Shown: piece after piece, positions 19,887 through 30,100 of the stretch | Position numbering within the stretch: the first letter of the stretch is position 1 | How the letters are laid out: each line of letters begins with the position of its first letter | Assembly: GCF_030546935.1 (NCBI RefSeq) | Contig: NZ_JAUOPH010000002.1 | Location: 558,001 to 622,000, forward strand | Direction of reading: 5' to 3' | Source: Marinobacter sp. 2_MG-2023 | Lineage (GTDB): Bacteria; Pseudomonadota; Gammaproteobacteria; Pseudomonadales; Oleiphilaceae | DNA length: 64,000 nt | Translations under genes and position numbers: made by a program | The notes under the pieces: generated by a model | Told to the model about the DNA's origin: nothing | What the model saw: the letters and a program-made list of their open reading frames with translations, nothing else | Databases searched by the model: none

Positions 19887-21647
19887 CTATTCACCCGTTT
19901 CGCTGCGGAACTGTAGCTGCGCCAAGCGCCGATACAATTGATTTTCCTGCATTAGCTGTTCATGCGTGCCAACCGCTAGCAAGCAGCCTTGATCCAGAAC
20001 GGCGATGCGGTCGGCATCTCGCACGGTGGCAAGCCTGTGAGCAATCACCAGGGTGGTTCTGCCCGTGGTAAGCGCTGGCATGGCTTGCTGAATCAAGCTT
20101 TCGCTTTCCGCATCCAGGGCGCTGGTGGCTTCGTCGAGAAGCAATATGGGCGCGTCGGCGAGCAGGGCGCGGGCAATGGCCAGACGTTGTTTCTGACCGC
20201 CGGAGAGACCTAGCCCGGCATCGCCCAGCCGGGTCAGATAGCCCTCAGGCAGTTTCTTGATAAATTCGTGCGCGTGAGCGATTCGGGCCGCATTTTCAAC
20301 ATCGGCCTGGCTGGCATCCGGGCGGGCGTAGCGGATGTTGTTTGCCACAGTGCCATGGAACAGCGTCGGGTTCTGGGGCACCAGTGAGAAGCAGCTGCGT
20401 AGAGCTTCCAGCGAAACCGTGGCGGTATCTGTACCGTCAATATAAATCGTGCCGCTGTCGGGCTGATAGAAATGCAGCAGCAAATCAAACAGCGTGGATT
20501 TTCCTGCCCCGGATGGACCGACCAGCGCCAGGGTTTCCCCGGCACGGACATGTAAGCAGAGATCGGCCAGTGCCGGGTGTTCGCTGCGACCGGCGTAGCT
20601 GAAATTCAGGCCTTTGATGGCAATATCCCCGGTAATGGGCTTTGGAAATCCGTTTGCCAGTCCTGCGGGTCGGTTAAATGCAGGTTCCGTCTGTAGTAGT
20701 TCAAAAAGCCGAGCGGCGGAGCCGGCTGCCCGTTGTAGTTCCCCTATCACCTCACTGATGGCGCCTGCAGCAACGCCTACCAGCAAGCTGTAAAACAAAA
20801 ATGCTGCCAGCTCTCCCGGGCTAATGCGGCCCTGGATAACGTCCAGGCCACCAATCCAGATCACAACACCGACCGCCCCCATCACCAGGGAAATAGCCAG
20901 AGTCGTCAGCCAGGCACGTTGTTTTATGCGGGCACGGGCGATGTCGAAGGCCCGCTCAGACACCTCCGCAAAGAAGCGCCGGTCGTGAGGCTGATGGTTA
21001 AAAGCCTGCACAGTTTTAATCTGGGTGAGATTTTCCCCCACGTAGCTGCCTACATCGGCCACCCTGTCCTGGCTCAGCCTTGAAAGCTGCCGTACTCGCC
21101 GACCGAAAAACAGAATGGGCACAATCACCAAGGGGAAGCCGAGCAGAATAATTCCGGCCAACTTGGCGTTGGTAATGAACAGCAATAGCAGCCCACCCAC
21201 CAGCATCAGTGCATTTCGCAAGGCGATGGAAACCGTTGAACCGATCACAGACTGCAGCACCGTGGTATCGGCGGTGAAGCGCGACTGTATTTCCAGTGCC
21301 CTATTCTGCTCGAAGAACCCCGGGTGCAGGTCAATCAGATGATTGAAGACCTGTTTGCGGATGTCCGCTACCACCCTTTCGCCAATCCACGACACCAGAT
21401 AAAAGCGTGCAAAGGAGCCGAACGCCAGCCCCAGTACCAGAATAAAAAACAACCCCATGGCGCGGGCCAGATTGCCGGCAGATTCTGTTGCCAGACCCTG
21501 ATCGACCAGAATTCGAAGGCCCTGACCCAGCCCAAGAGTAATACCTGCCGTGATAACCAGGGCGACAAGTGCACCGGCAACGGCTTTGCGATAGGGGCGT
21601 ATAAACCCTATAACGAGTTTCAGGGCTTGCCGGTGACGAGTGTTGAT
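19887..21647 (-). CDS. ABC exporter, MsbA-related, probable ATC start
   Basis: A fused permease-ATPase half transporter (ABCB type, like the bacterial MsbA-related group). The ATPase part shows Walker A GPSGAGKST, signature LSGGQKQR, Walker B ILLLDEATSALD and the H-loop AHRLAT. The first ATG is at 21458, but the frame continues upstream through 63 more codons that encode a good first membrane helix (ALVALVITAGITLGLGQGL), with no ATG, GTG or TTG. An AGGAGG lies 6 bases before an ATC codon at 21647-21645, so I start there (586 residues, a normal length). The substrate is unknown. It ends 6 bases from the convergent barrel gene. Confidence 0.85.
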   Translation of the reverse strand: MNTRHRQALKLVIGFIRPYRKAVAGALVALVITAGITLGLGQGLRILVDQGLATESAGNLARAMGLFFILVLGLAFGSFARFYLVSWIGERVVADIRKQVFNHLIDLHPGFFEQNRALEIQSRFTADTTVLQSVIGSTVSIALRNALMLVGGLLLLFITNAKLAGIILLGFPLVIVPILFFGRRVRQLSRLSQDRVADVGSYVGENLTQIKTVQAFNHQPHDRRFFAEVSERAFDIARARIKQRAWLTTLAISLVMGAVGVVIWIGGLDVIQGRISPGELAAFLFYSLLVGVAAGAISEVIGELQRAAGSAARLFELLQTEPAFNRPAGLANGFPKPITGDIAIKGLNFSYAGRSEHPALADLCLHVRAGETLALVGPSGAGKSTLFDLLLHFYQPDSGTIYIDGTDTATVSLEALRSCFSLVPQNPTLFHGTVANNIRYARPDASQADVENAARIAHAHEFIKKLPEGYLTRLGDAGLGLSGGQKQRLAIARALLADAPILLLDEATSALDAESESLIQQAMPALTTGRTTLVIAHRLATVRDADRIAVLDQGCLLAVGTHEQLMQENQLYRRLAQLQFRSETGE

Positions 21648-21767
21648 GGTGTGCCTCCTGGGGATCAGCTGCTGTAGACTTGGTCTGCTATACGGTCACG
21701 CTTGAAGTAAGGACTAATCATACAGCCAGACTAAAAAGCCTGCCCCCGCGTATCCAATAACTTCGTC

Positions 21768-23588
21768 ATGCAAAAGGATTCCCCTGTGCGAGCTTATGCC
21801 GACAGTGATTACCCGCAACACCATAAACCCGATTGGAACGTGATCGCCGGCCTCTGGCCCTATCTCGCCGAGTTCCGTGGTCGGGTTGCTCTGTCTGTTG
21901 CCTTCCTGATACTGGCAAAGCTGGCAACCGTCGCAACGCCTGTGGCTCTGAAATACATTGTCGACTATCTCGACCAGGGCCGTGAAGGCGAGCTGTTGTT
22001 GTGGATTCCCATTGTGCTGGTGGTTGCCTATGGCACCCTGAGGTTTGGCAGCACCCTGTTCAGTGAGCTTCGGGACGCCGTATTTGCAAGGGTTGCCGAG
22101 CGCGCCATGCGGCGGGTATCACTGCGGGTATTCCGCCATCTCCATGACCGCGAACTGGCCTTCCATCTGGATCGCAAAACCGGAGGCCTAGCCCGGGATA
22201 TCGAGCGGGGAACCACAGGTATCAGCTTTCTGCTGCGCTTTACCCTGTTCAATATTGTCCCCACCCTGCTGGAAATACTGATGGTGGCGGGCATTTTACT
22301 GGTGGCGTTTAACGCCAGCTATGTGTTGGCCATTCTCATTGCTGTGGTGGTGTATATCGTATTTTCCATCAAGGTTACCGAATGGCGAACCAAGTTTGTG
22401 CGCGAGGCCAATGCCCGCGACAACCAATCCAACTCCCGCGCCATCGATAGCCTGCTGAACTACGAAACCGTGAAGTACTTCAATAACGAAAAATTTGAAG
22501 CCGATCTTTACGATGAGAACCTGGAAGGCTGGGAGCAAGCCCGTCTGAAAAACCGCCTGTCCCTGGCAGCACTTAATTCCGGCCAGGCTCTCATCATAGG
22601 TTTGGCCATGATAACCATGATGGTAATGGCCGTAAGGGAAGTCGCCAGTGGCGCTATTACCTTGGGCGACTTCACCATGATCAACGCTTACCTGCTGCAG
22701 TTGTTTATTCCCCTGAATGCCCTGGGCTTTGTGTACCGCGAGATCCGCCAGGCGTTGGTGAACGTGGAGCGTTTGTTCGGTTTGCTTGGAGAAGCACCGG
22801 CAATTGAAGACGCCCCCGGGGCGCCGGCACTGATTGTGGAAAAAGGAGAGGTTGGCTTTCATCACGTGCATTTTGCTTACCGTTCAGATCGACCGATTCT
22901 GCAGGATGTGGACTTTTCGATACCGGCAGGACACACACTGGCGGTTGTGGGGGCCAGCGGTGCTGGTAAATCTACTTTGGCGCGTTTGCTGTTCCGTTTC
23001 TTCGATGTGGATAAGGGCAGCATTACCATTGATGGCCAGGATATTCGTGGGGTGAGCCAGGACAGCCTGCGCTCGGCTATTGGCGTGGTGCCCCAAGACA
23101 CGGTGCTGTTTAACGACACCCTGTATCGAAATCTGGCTTATGGTCGGCCAGATGCCACCGAGGCAGAAGTACACTTCGCCGCTAAACAAGCACGCCTGGA
23201 CGAGTTCATCCGTAGCTTGCCAGAAGGTTACGACACCAAAGTAGGCGAGCGTGGTTTGAAACTCTCCGGCGGGGAAAAACAACGGGTAGCCATTGCCCGA
23301 GTACTGTTGAAAAACCCGCCGTTGCTGATTCTGGATGAGGCCACCTCATCACTCGACTCCATTTCTGAACAGGCGATTCTGGAGGCGCTCAACGAAGTTA
23401 GCCGGCAGCGCACTACCCTGGTTATCGCCCATCGCCTGTCCACCGTGCGCGACGCCGATACGATTCTTGTCATGGATCACGGCCGGATCGTGGAAAGCGG
23501 CGGCCATAGCGAGTTACTGGCGCAAAATGGCTATTACGCCAGATTGTGGCTGCAGCAGCAGTATAGCGATGGCGAGGAGAGCGTTTAG
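21768..23588 (+). CDS. ABC exporter of the ATM1/HMT1 (ABCB7-like) type
   Basis: A 606-residue half transporter with six membrane helices then an ATPase: Walker A GASGAGKST, signature LSGGEKQR, Walker B LLILDEATSSLD and H-loop AHRLST. The stretch NYETVKYFNNE is the hallmark of the ATM1/HMT1/ABCB6-7 group, which export glutathione-related or metal-conjugated compounds and are tied to Fe-S cluster or heavy-metal handling. It is divergent from the other ABC exporter with 120 bases between, where both promoters should lie. Which compound is carried is not shown by the sequence. Confidence 0.93.
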   Translation: MQKDSPVRAYADSDYPQHHKPDWNVIAGLWPYLAEFRGRVALSVAFLILAKLATVATPVALKYIVDYLDQGREGELLLWIPIVLVVAYGTLRFGSTLFSELRDAVFARVAERAMRRVSLRVFRHLHDRELAFHLDRKTGGLARDIERGTTGISFLLRFTLFNIVPTLLEILMVAGILLVAFNASYVLAILIAVVVYIVFSIKVTEWRTKFVREANARDNQSNSRAIDSLLNYETVKYFNNEKFEADLYDENLEGWEQARLKNRLSLAALNSGQALIIGLAMITMMVMAVREVASGAITLGDFTMINAYLLQLFIPLNALGFVYREIRQALVNVERLFGLLGEAPAIEDAPGAPALIVEKGEVGFHHVHFAYRSDRPILQDVDFSIPAGHTLAVVGASGAGKSTLARLLFRFFDVDKGSITIDGQDIRGVSQDSLRSAIGVVPQDTVLFNDTLYRNLAYGRPDATEAEVHFAAKQARLDEFIRSLPEGYDTKVGERGLKLSGGEKQRVAIARVLLKNPPLLILDEATSSLDSISEQAILEALNEVSRQRTTLVIAHRLSTVRDADTILVMDHGRIVESGGHSELLAQNGYYARLWLQQQYSDGEESV

Positions 23589-23663
23589 TGGTATGTCTGG
23601 TGCACAATTCTGGTCTATGGTGTATTCAAGCTGTTCGATGGATTGATTGCAGGGAGCGAGATT

Positions 23664-24821
23664 ATGCCACCACGCCCAAGATACCCGGGTGTTTATGTCC
23701 AGGAAACATCCTCAGGATTGAGAGCCATAGCAGGTGTGCCGACTTCGATCACGCTCTTTATCGGTATGGCCCTTGAAGGGAATCTGAACCACCCGACCAC
23801 TATCCACAGGCTTGACCAATTTGAACGGATCTTCGGTGGTGATCTTTCCTATGGCGAGATGGCGCTGCAGGTAAAACAGTTTTTTCTCAATAGGGGGGAT
23901 GAGGCGATCATCGTGCGTGTTGGGAGTGAGGCCGGCGGCATTCCTGAACTGGCAGACTACGAAACTGCATTCCGTGTGGTCGCATCGGAAGTCGAACTCT
24001 TCAACTTGCTGGTACTGCCTCGTGGATTTGGGCAGACAGATGACCAGCGGCAGCCATTATGGGCAAGCGCCAGCGTATTTTGTCAGCGCCAGCGGGCCTT
24101 CTTGATAGTTGATCCCCGGAGTGACTGGCAAACAGCCGCTGATGCCGCTGCTGGAGTAGCTGCACTGCGAACGGGGGCTGTTACCGACCATGCAGGCATC
24201 TACTGGCCTCGAATTCTGTCGGCCTATTCGGCGTTACCCATTGATCCGGCTGGAACTGTCGCGGGCATTATGTCGCGGATCGATGCGCAGCGCGGCGTCT
24301 GGAAGGCGCCGGCGGGTAAGAGCGCATCTGTTCTGGGTGTGACAGGGTTAGAGTATTTCATTTCGAACTCCGATATCAGCATAACGAATCCTCAGGGGGT
24401 CAACACGCTGCGGCAACTCCCGGGCGGTGTGATGATCTGGGGGGCTCGTACCATGGCCGGTTTTGAGAACTCGGGCGAGAACGAATATAAATATACCCCC
24501 GTCCGCCGTGCCGCGCTGGCTATCGAAGAAAGCCTGACCCGAGGGTTGGAGTTTGCCCGGTTCGAGTCTAATGGCGAGCATTTGTGGGCGCAGATACGGT
24601 CAGTCGCCGGCGCTTTCATGCAGAACCTGTTTCAACAGGGCGCATTCCAGGGGGCCAAGGCGTCCGATGCCTGGTTTGTGCGCTGCGATTCCAGCACCAC
24701 GACGCAGAGCGATATTGACCTGGGCCGAGTTAACCTGATGGTAGGTTTCGCTCCGATGCGTCCGGCGGAATTCGTCATTCTGAGGGTTCAGCAGAGCCTG
24801 GGCTCTCAGCCAGGCCATTAA
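23664..24821 (+). CDS. orphan contractile tail sheath protein
   Basis: A 385-residue protein with the classic sheath N-terminus PRPRYPGVYVQETSSG followed by IAGVPTSITLFIGMA, a variable middle, and the C-terminal sheath domain (RRAALAIEESLTRGLEF, conserved in phage and contractile injection systems, ending near VGFAPMRPAEFVILRV). The ATG at 23664 has AGGGAG 7 bases upstream; an in-frame TTG at 23643 is less likely. No tube, baseplate, spike, ATPase or lysis gene is nearby: the flanks are an ABC exporter and recD. Its 3' end overlaps the convergent recD by 47 bases. It may be a relic or an orphan gene with its own role. Confidence 0.92.
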   Translation: MPPRPRYPGVYVQETSSGLRAIAGVPTSITLFIGMALEGNLNHPTTIHRLDQFERIFGGDLSYGEMALQVKQFFLNRGDEAIIVRVGSEAGGIPELADYETAFRVVASEVELFNLLVLPRGFGQTDDQRQPLWASASVFCQRQRAFLIVDPRSDWQTAADAAAGVAALRTGAVTDHAGIYWPRILSAYSALPIDPAGTVAGIMSRIDAQRGVWKAPAGKSASVLGVTGLEYFISNSDISITNPQGVNTLRQLPGGVMIWGARTMAGFENSGENEYKYTPVRRAALAIEESLTRGLEFARFESNGEHLWAQIRSVAGAFMQNLFQQGAFQGAKASDAWFVRCDSSTTTQSDIDLGRVNLMVGFAPMRPAEFVILRVQQSLGSQPGH

Positions 24822-27111
24822 TCAGCACCGACGCCAACCCGGAGGCGCGGACCACCCTCTGACCAACGCTGTCGCTGAACACGCTGGCATCGCCGGTTAT
24901 CATGCTGAACCAGTTCCTGGCGCGGGTGATGCCGGTATAGACCAGTTCCCGTGTGAGTACGGGGCTCAGGCGGTCAGGCAGTACCAGACAGGTGTGATTG
25001 AATTCAGAGCCCTGGGACTTATGCACAGTCATGGCGTACACAGTTTCCAGTTGCTGCAGCCGGCTGGGTGATATCCAGCGGATGGTTCCGCTGCCATCGC
25101 TGGCAGGAAAGGCTACACGCAACGCTGTCTGCTTGTTGTTGGTGCTCCGTGGGTCCCCATGGACTGGCAGGCTGAAGGTAATGCCTACGTCGCCATTCAT
25201 CAGCCCCAGGTTGTAATCGTTGCCGGTAATCAGCACCGGGCGCCCGGCATACCAGCCTTCAGCGCGTGGAATCAGCCGTTGCGCCAGCAAGTGATGGGCA
25301 ATCAGCTCATTCAGCCCTTCCACACCCCAGGGGCCCCGGCGCAGGGCGCAGAGTATCTGGAAGTCGCTGAAGGCCAGCAATACCGTCTTCGCCAACTGGT
25401 CCCATTGTTCCCTGGAGCTGTTGCTGTTCAGGTTGTGATTCTGCATCAGCGTTAAATAATGTCGGTAACCCACTGGTGGAGGTAGTGGCTGACCATTACC
25501 TTCAATGCGCCCTTCTCCCTGATTACGGAAGGCCTGAGGGCTGCCAGTAACCGCATGGCCGCATATCAGCGCCTGAGTAGTTTCCAGTGAGGGCTTTCCG
25601 GTGTGGCCATTGAGCCACACCACATCTTCGAATCCTGCGTTGCGGGCCTGTTCAAGGGTGCTGGCGCTCAAGGTGTTGGTGTTGACCGCCTCGGCAAGCT
25701 GGCGGATACCGCTGCCTTCGGCAAAGCGGTAGCTCTTGCGGAGCATGGCGACAGCCTGATCCAGTGGCTGGCCTTCGTTGTCCTGTAAATCTGGCGGTAT
25801 GTCGGTGCCGGTGATGGACTGCCCCCATTGCACCGTTGCTGGCTGATAATGTCCGTCTGCTGCGCGCTGGCAAAGTTCGCCCAGCACCGCGCCGGCGTCT
25901 ACCGAGGCCAGCTGGTCTTTGTCACCCAACAAAATTAACTGGGCGTTGGCGGGCAGGGCATCAAATACCGACGCCATAAGGTCCAGGTCCACCATGGATG
26001 CTTCATCAATCACCAGAATGTCCACCAGCAGAGGGTTGTCGCGGTTGTGGCGGAATTTGCGGGTATCCGGGCGGCTGCCCAGCAGACGGTGCAGCGTAGT
26101 TACCCGGGTGGGAATGTCCGCCTGCGACACCTTCCCTGGCAGCTTGTCCAGAGGTAAACGGCTGACGGCGCCGCCGATGGATTCGTTCAGTCGCGCTGCC
26201 GCTTTGCCGGTGGGTGCAGCAAGGCGGATACGGTATTTGCGGCCGTTTCGTTCTGTGGATTCACCGGCGACGGACTGCAGGGCTGCCAGCAAATTCACCA
26301 CGGTGGTGGTTTTTCCTGTGCCCGGACCACCGGTAATGACGGCAAAACGGTTGCGGGCTGCGAGGGCGCAGGCAAGCTTTTGGTAGTCCACAGGTGAACC
26401 GGCAGAACCCTGTGGTTTAAAGAGTGTATCCAGTGCCTGGCTCAGGGTGATGGCGGCCGGGACAGCGGGGTCGGCGACGGCGGATGGCTGGGCAAGGCGC
26501 TGAAGAATACCAGCAGCAATCTGCTGTTCATAACGCCAGAAGCGGCGCAGATAAAGGCGGGTGCCGTTCAACACCAATGGCGTTGTATGTGAGCCATCAC
26601 TTACTGCAAAAGCATTGCCAAGAGCGGATAGGCACTCTTGTGTGGATGTTTCGGCAAGAAGCTCGCCCGGTCCGGTCCGGTTCATCTCAGTGCTTTCCGG
26701 ATCGTTGAAAACAGAGGCTCCTTTCGGGTCCTCAGGAGGCAGTGCAAGCGTGCTGTCTGCATCGGCCAGCAGGGTTGCCAGATCCACACACACATGGCCC
26801 CGACCCACCTGATGGGACGTCATTGCGGCGAGGAGCAGAACCAGCGGTTGTGGCGCCTCACCCTGCTCTTCTGACAGGTCTTGTATCAGCCGTGCAAAGC
26901 GCACATCCAGCGGCCGGATCCAGCCGGCCTGCTCCCAGTTATCCAACAGCTCCAGTAAGGTGCCTGTCTGGCTCAGTGCCAGTCTGGTGTTCACTCGATT
27001 AATTCCGGTGCCGCTATCCTGGGCGACGGAAACAGGGGGCGCCGTGTCCACATCTTTTGGTGGCTCCAGATCAAAGGCAAACTGGTTGTCGGTATTCCGG
27101 GTTTTGCTCAT
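24775..27111 (-). CDS. recD: RecBCD subunit RecD (5'-3' helicase)
   Basis: RecD is the fast 5'-3' superfamily 1 helicase of the RecBCD double-strand-break enzyme. The 778-residue protein shows Walker A TGGPGTGKTTT, the DEAS box VIDEASMVDL, motif III LGDKDQLASVDAGAVLGEL and the C-terminal motif VHKSQGSEF with TGITRARN. It is larger than E. coli RecD (608), with extra sequence in the N-terminal region and in a central insert. Its ATG overlaps the recB stop (ATGA). The last 47 bases overlap the convergent tail-sheath gene. Confidence 0.95.
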   Translation of the reverse strand: MSKTRNTDNQFAFDLEPPKDVDTAPPVSVAQDSGTGINRVNTRLALSQTGTLLELLDNWEQAGWIRPLDVRFARLIQDLSEEQGEAPQPLVLLLAAMTSHQVGRGHVCVDLATLLADADSTLALPPEDPKGASVFNDPESTEMNRTGPGELLAETSTQECLSALGNAFAVSDGSHTTPLVLNGTRLYLRRFWRYEQQIAAGILQRLAQPSAVADPAVPAAITLSQALDTLFKPQGSAGSPVDYQKLACALAARNRFAVITGGPGTGKTTTVVNLLAALQSVAGESTERNGRKYRIRLAAPTGKAAARLNESIGGAVSRLPLDKLPGKVSQADIPTRVTTLHRLLGSRPDTRKFRHNRDNPLLVDILVIDEASMVDLDLMASVFDALPANAQLILLGDKDQLASVDAGAVLGELCQRAADGHYQPATVQWGQSITGTDIPPDLQDNEGQPLDQAVAMLRKSYRFAEGSGIRQLAEAVNTNTLSASTLEQARNAGFEDVVWLNGHTGKPSLETTQALICGHAVTGSPQAFRNQGEGRIEGNGQPLPPPVGYRHYLTLMQNHNLNSNSSREQWDQLAKTVLLAFSDFQILCALRRGPWGVEGLNELIAHHLLAQRLIPRAEGWYAGRPVLITGNDYNLGLMNGDVGITFSLPVHGDPRSTNNKQTALRVAFPASDGSGTIRWISPSRLQQLETVYAMTVHKSQGSEFNHTCLVLPDRLSPVLTRELVYTGITRARNWFSMITGDASVFSDSVGQRVVRASGLASVLINGLAESPGSAEPSE

Positions 27112-30100
27112 GCTGCCACCTCCCCGGAGGCTGCCTTGCCGTCAAACATCGCATCCAGCTGTTCAATCAATACTCTGGGCGGCTTGTCGGTAAACGCCCC
27201 GGCGCCCGGTGCGTTAATGCCTCTTAAAAACAGATAGACGGCGCCACCCAGGTGCTGGTCATAGTCATAATCCGGCAGTCGTGCTTTCAGCAGTCGGTGC
27301 AGAGCGAGGAGATAGAGAACGTATTGCAGGTCATAGCGTTTCTCCAGTATGGCTTCACCCATGGCCTGATCTGTATATGCGCTGTCATTGTCGCCGAGAT
27401 AGTTGGATTTGTAGTCCAGCACGTAATATTGGCCCTTGTGTTCAAACACCAGATCGATAAAGCCTTTCAGCATGCCGTTGAAGCGCCCGTCATCCACCCG
27501 CGGGCGGTCCGCGGCGTTGAGGGTGTGCTGAGTAACCAAGCTGTCCAAGGCGCGGGTGCTGACGTTGCGGCTTTCAAACCAGAACTCCAGCTCGGGGCGC
27601 AGAGTGCCAAGGCTGGCCAGACTGGCGCTTTCACTGCCGTTGCGACTTAACGGTAGCGGCTGGCGGATGAGCGCAAGTATCCACTGTTCCAGAGTATCCA
27701 CCCAGTCGCTCCAGCCTCGGGTACTGCAGCGGCGGGTTAGCTGTTCGCGCAGTTCCAGCGGGTTATCGACAATGTGTTGCAGGCCCTGTTGTACGCACCA
27801 CTCCAGTAAATCGTGCAGGAAGGTACCCGGCCCGGCGCCTTTTGGGAAATGATGCAGGCTGTGGCTGAGCGGACTGGTTGCGTCTTCGTCCTCTGGATTA
27901 TGGGTGCCCTCTTCCAGCAGGTTCTGGGCTTCTGCGTCTTCCACTTCGCCGACGAAGACGATGCCGGTACCGGATAGACCGATGTATTCCAGCGACGAGT
28001 AGCTGGCAATCCACCAGTCTTCCCTGGCTTCTCGGGTCGATACCCGCGCTGGCCCCAGGGCGGCCGGTGTTTCTTCTGTGTAACCCAGGCCGCTGGCGCC
28101 CGGCAGCGGCTCGGTATAAAGCTCCGGATAGCCGTTCACCAGATGATTCAGCACATCACTCAAGGGGTGCTGCGCTGCAGGTTCACCCCCCAGCAGATAC
28201 CCCAGGCCGCTCAGGTGCCAGTTTTCAATATCGGCCACGCCTACCCAGGTAGCAAAGCGGGCGCGGGTCAGGGCCACGTAGAGTTTACGGATATCTTCGC
28301 CGAGGCGTTCCCGGTCGGCCCGGGCAACATCTTCTGGCGTGGGGTCGAACACAGTGATCAATTGTGAGTTGTCGTCGTGATAACGCACAAACGACTGCTT
28401 TTCACTCTGGGCGCGGAAGGCGGTACCAAAAGGCAAAAACACCAGAGGATATTCCAGGCCTTTGGACTTGTGCACGGTGATGACTTTTACCAGACCAGCA
28501 TCGCTTTCCAGACGCAGGGTGCGGTGCTCGTCCTCTTCGTCCGCTGCCCGCAGTATCTGGGTGTAGTGGTGCACCAGCGCGTGTTCACCATCCAGTTGCA
28601 GGCTGTCCTGCTGCAGCAATTCCGCAATGTGAAGAATGTCGGTGAGCCGGCGCTCACCATCCGGGCGCTGCAGTAGCTGTCCGGGCACTTCAAAGTCCAT
28701 CAGAAAGCTGCGCAGCATGGGCAGAACGCCCCGGGTCTGCCACTGTTTCTGATAGCCCATAAAGCGTTCGATTTCGCGCTCCAGCGCGATTTCATCGGTC
28801 AGTAGCTGGTCCAGATAGCGCCAGGGCAAGCCCAGTGTAGGTGTGGCCAGAGCAGCACGGTCATAGGCCAGCTGCCGGGGTTCGGCAAAGGCCTTGAGCC
28901 AGCACAGTACTTCCTTTGCCTCCTGGGAGGTAAGTACGGAATCCCGGTCAGACAGGTATACACTTTTTATGCGCCTTTGGCTCAGAGCGTCCCGCACCGC
29001 AGCAGCTTCGTTGCGGTTGTTCACCAGAATGGCAATATCTTTGGGCTCAACCGGCTCCAGATCATCTGCAGCGTCTTCCAGAGCAAATCCTGCCTTCCCT
29101 TGCTGGCCAAGCGTCAGCAGGCGCGCGATTTCGCTGGCGCAGGTTTCAGCCACTTCCGTGGTCGCTGTGCCTTTTGCCAGGCTTTTACGGTTGCCGTTCC
29201 TGTCTTCCTGATCACCTTCCAGCGACCACAGGGTGAGGCTGGGCTGTATCTCGCCGTTCACCGTCCACAGGCGTTTGGTGCCGTTGGCTTCTACCCCCTG
29301 AAATGGCAACGGAGAGGCGTCGCCCTTGCCGAACAGAAAGGCGCCTTCCGGGCTGTTCAGGTCACCATGCTCAAATACCCGGTTGACCGCGGCCACCATG
29401 GGTCTGGACGAACGGAAGTTGCGGCCCAGGGTCCAGGTACGATCGCGGGCGCCTGTGCGGGCGTCCAGGTAGGTGTAAATGTCGGCGCCACGGAAGCCGT
29501 AAATGGCCTGTTTGGGATCGCCTATCATCAGCAGGCAGGTATCCGGGTGATTCTCCGCGACCCGGTAAATGCGGTTGAAGATGCGGTACTGAACCGGATC
29601 CGTATCCTGGAATTCATCAATCAGCGCTACCGGGAACTGCCGGCGGATGGTCGCGGCCAGCTGATCGCCCCGGGGGCCATGAAGAGCATCGTCCAGCCGG
29701 GTGAGCAGATCGTCAAAACCCATTTCCGAGCGTTTCTGTTTTTCCGATTCCAGTCGTTCTGCAATCCAGCGGGTGGCGTGCCGGAGAATGTCGGCCTCAG
29801 CGCTGGGCAGGTTTTCTGCGAAGGCGATCAGCTCTTCGATAGCATCAAAGGCGGGATGGTGGGGCACATCGCCCTCGCCTTTCAGTTTGCTGGCCAGTAT
29901 GTCCGGTGTCTGGTTCTGGAAACCCGCTTTCTCAAGCCCTTCCGGGTAGAGCACATCGGATGCGGCCCAGTCCAGCGATGTGTCCCAGGCAGCAATCATC
30001 GGCTTCATGCTGCCGCCGTGCAGGCGCTTGCTCTTGTTGAGCGCCACCAGCATGTCGGTTACTTGGGGTTTCCAGTCCGCCCAGGGGTGGGCTTTCAGTA

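Noticed and set aside
23589..24821. Prophage or injection-system island around the sheath gene
   Set aside because: No integrase, att repeats, tube, baseplate, capsid or lysis gene on either side; the flanks are an ABC exporter and recD.
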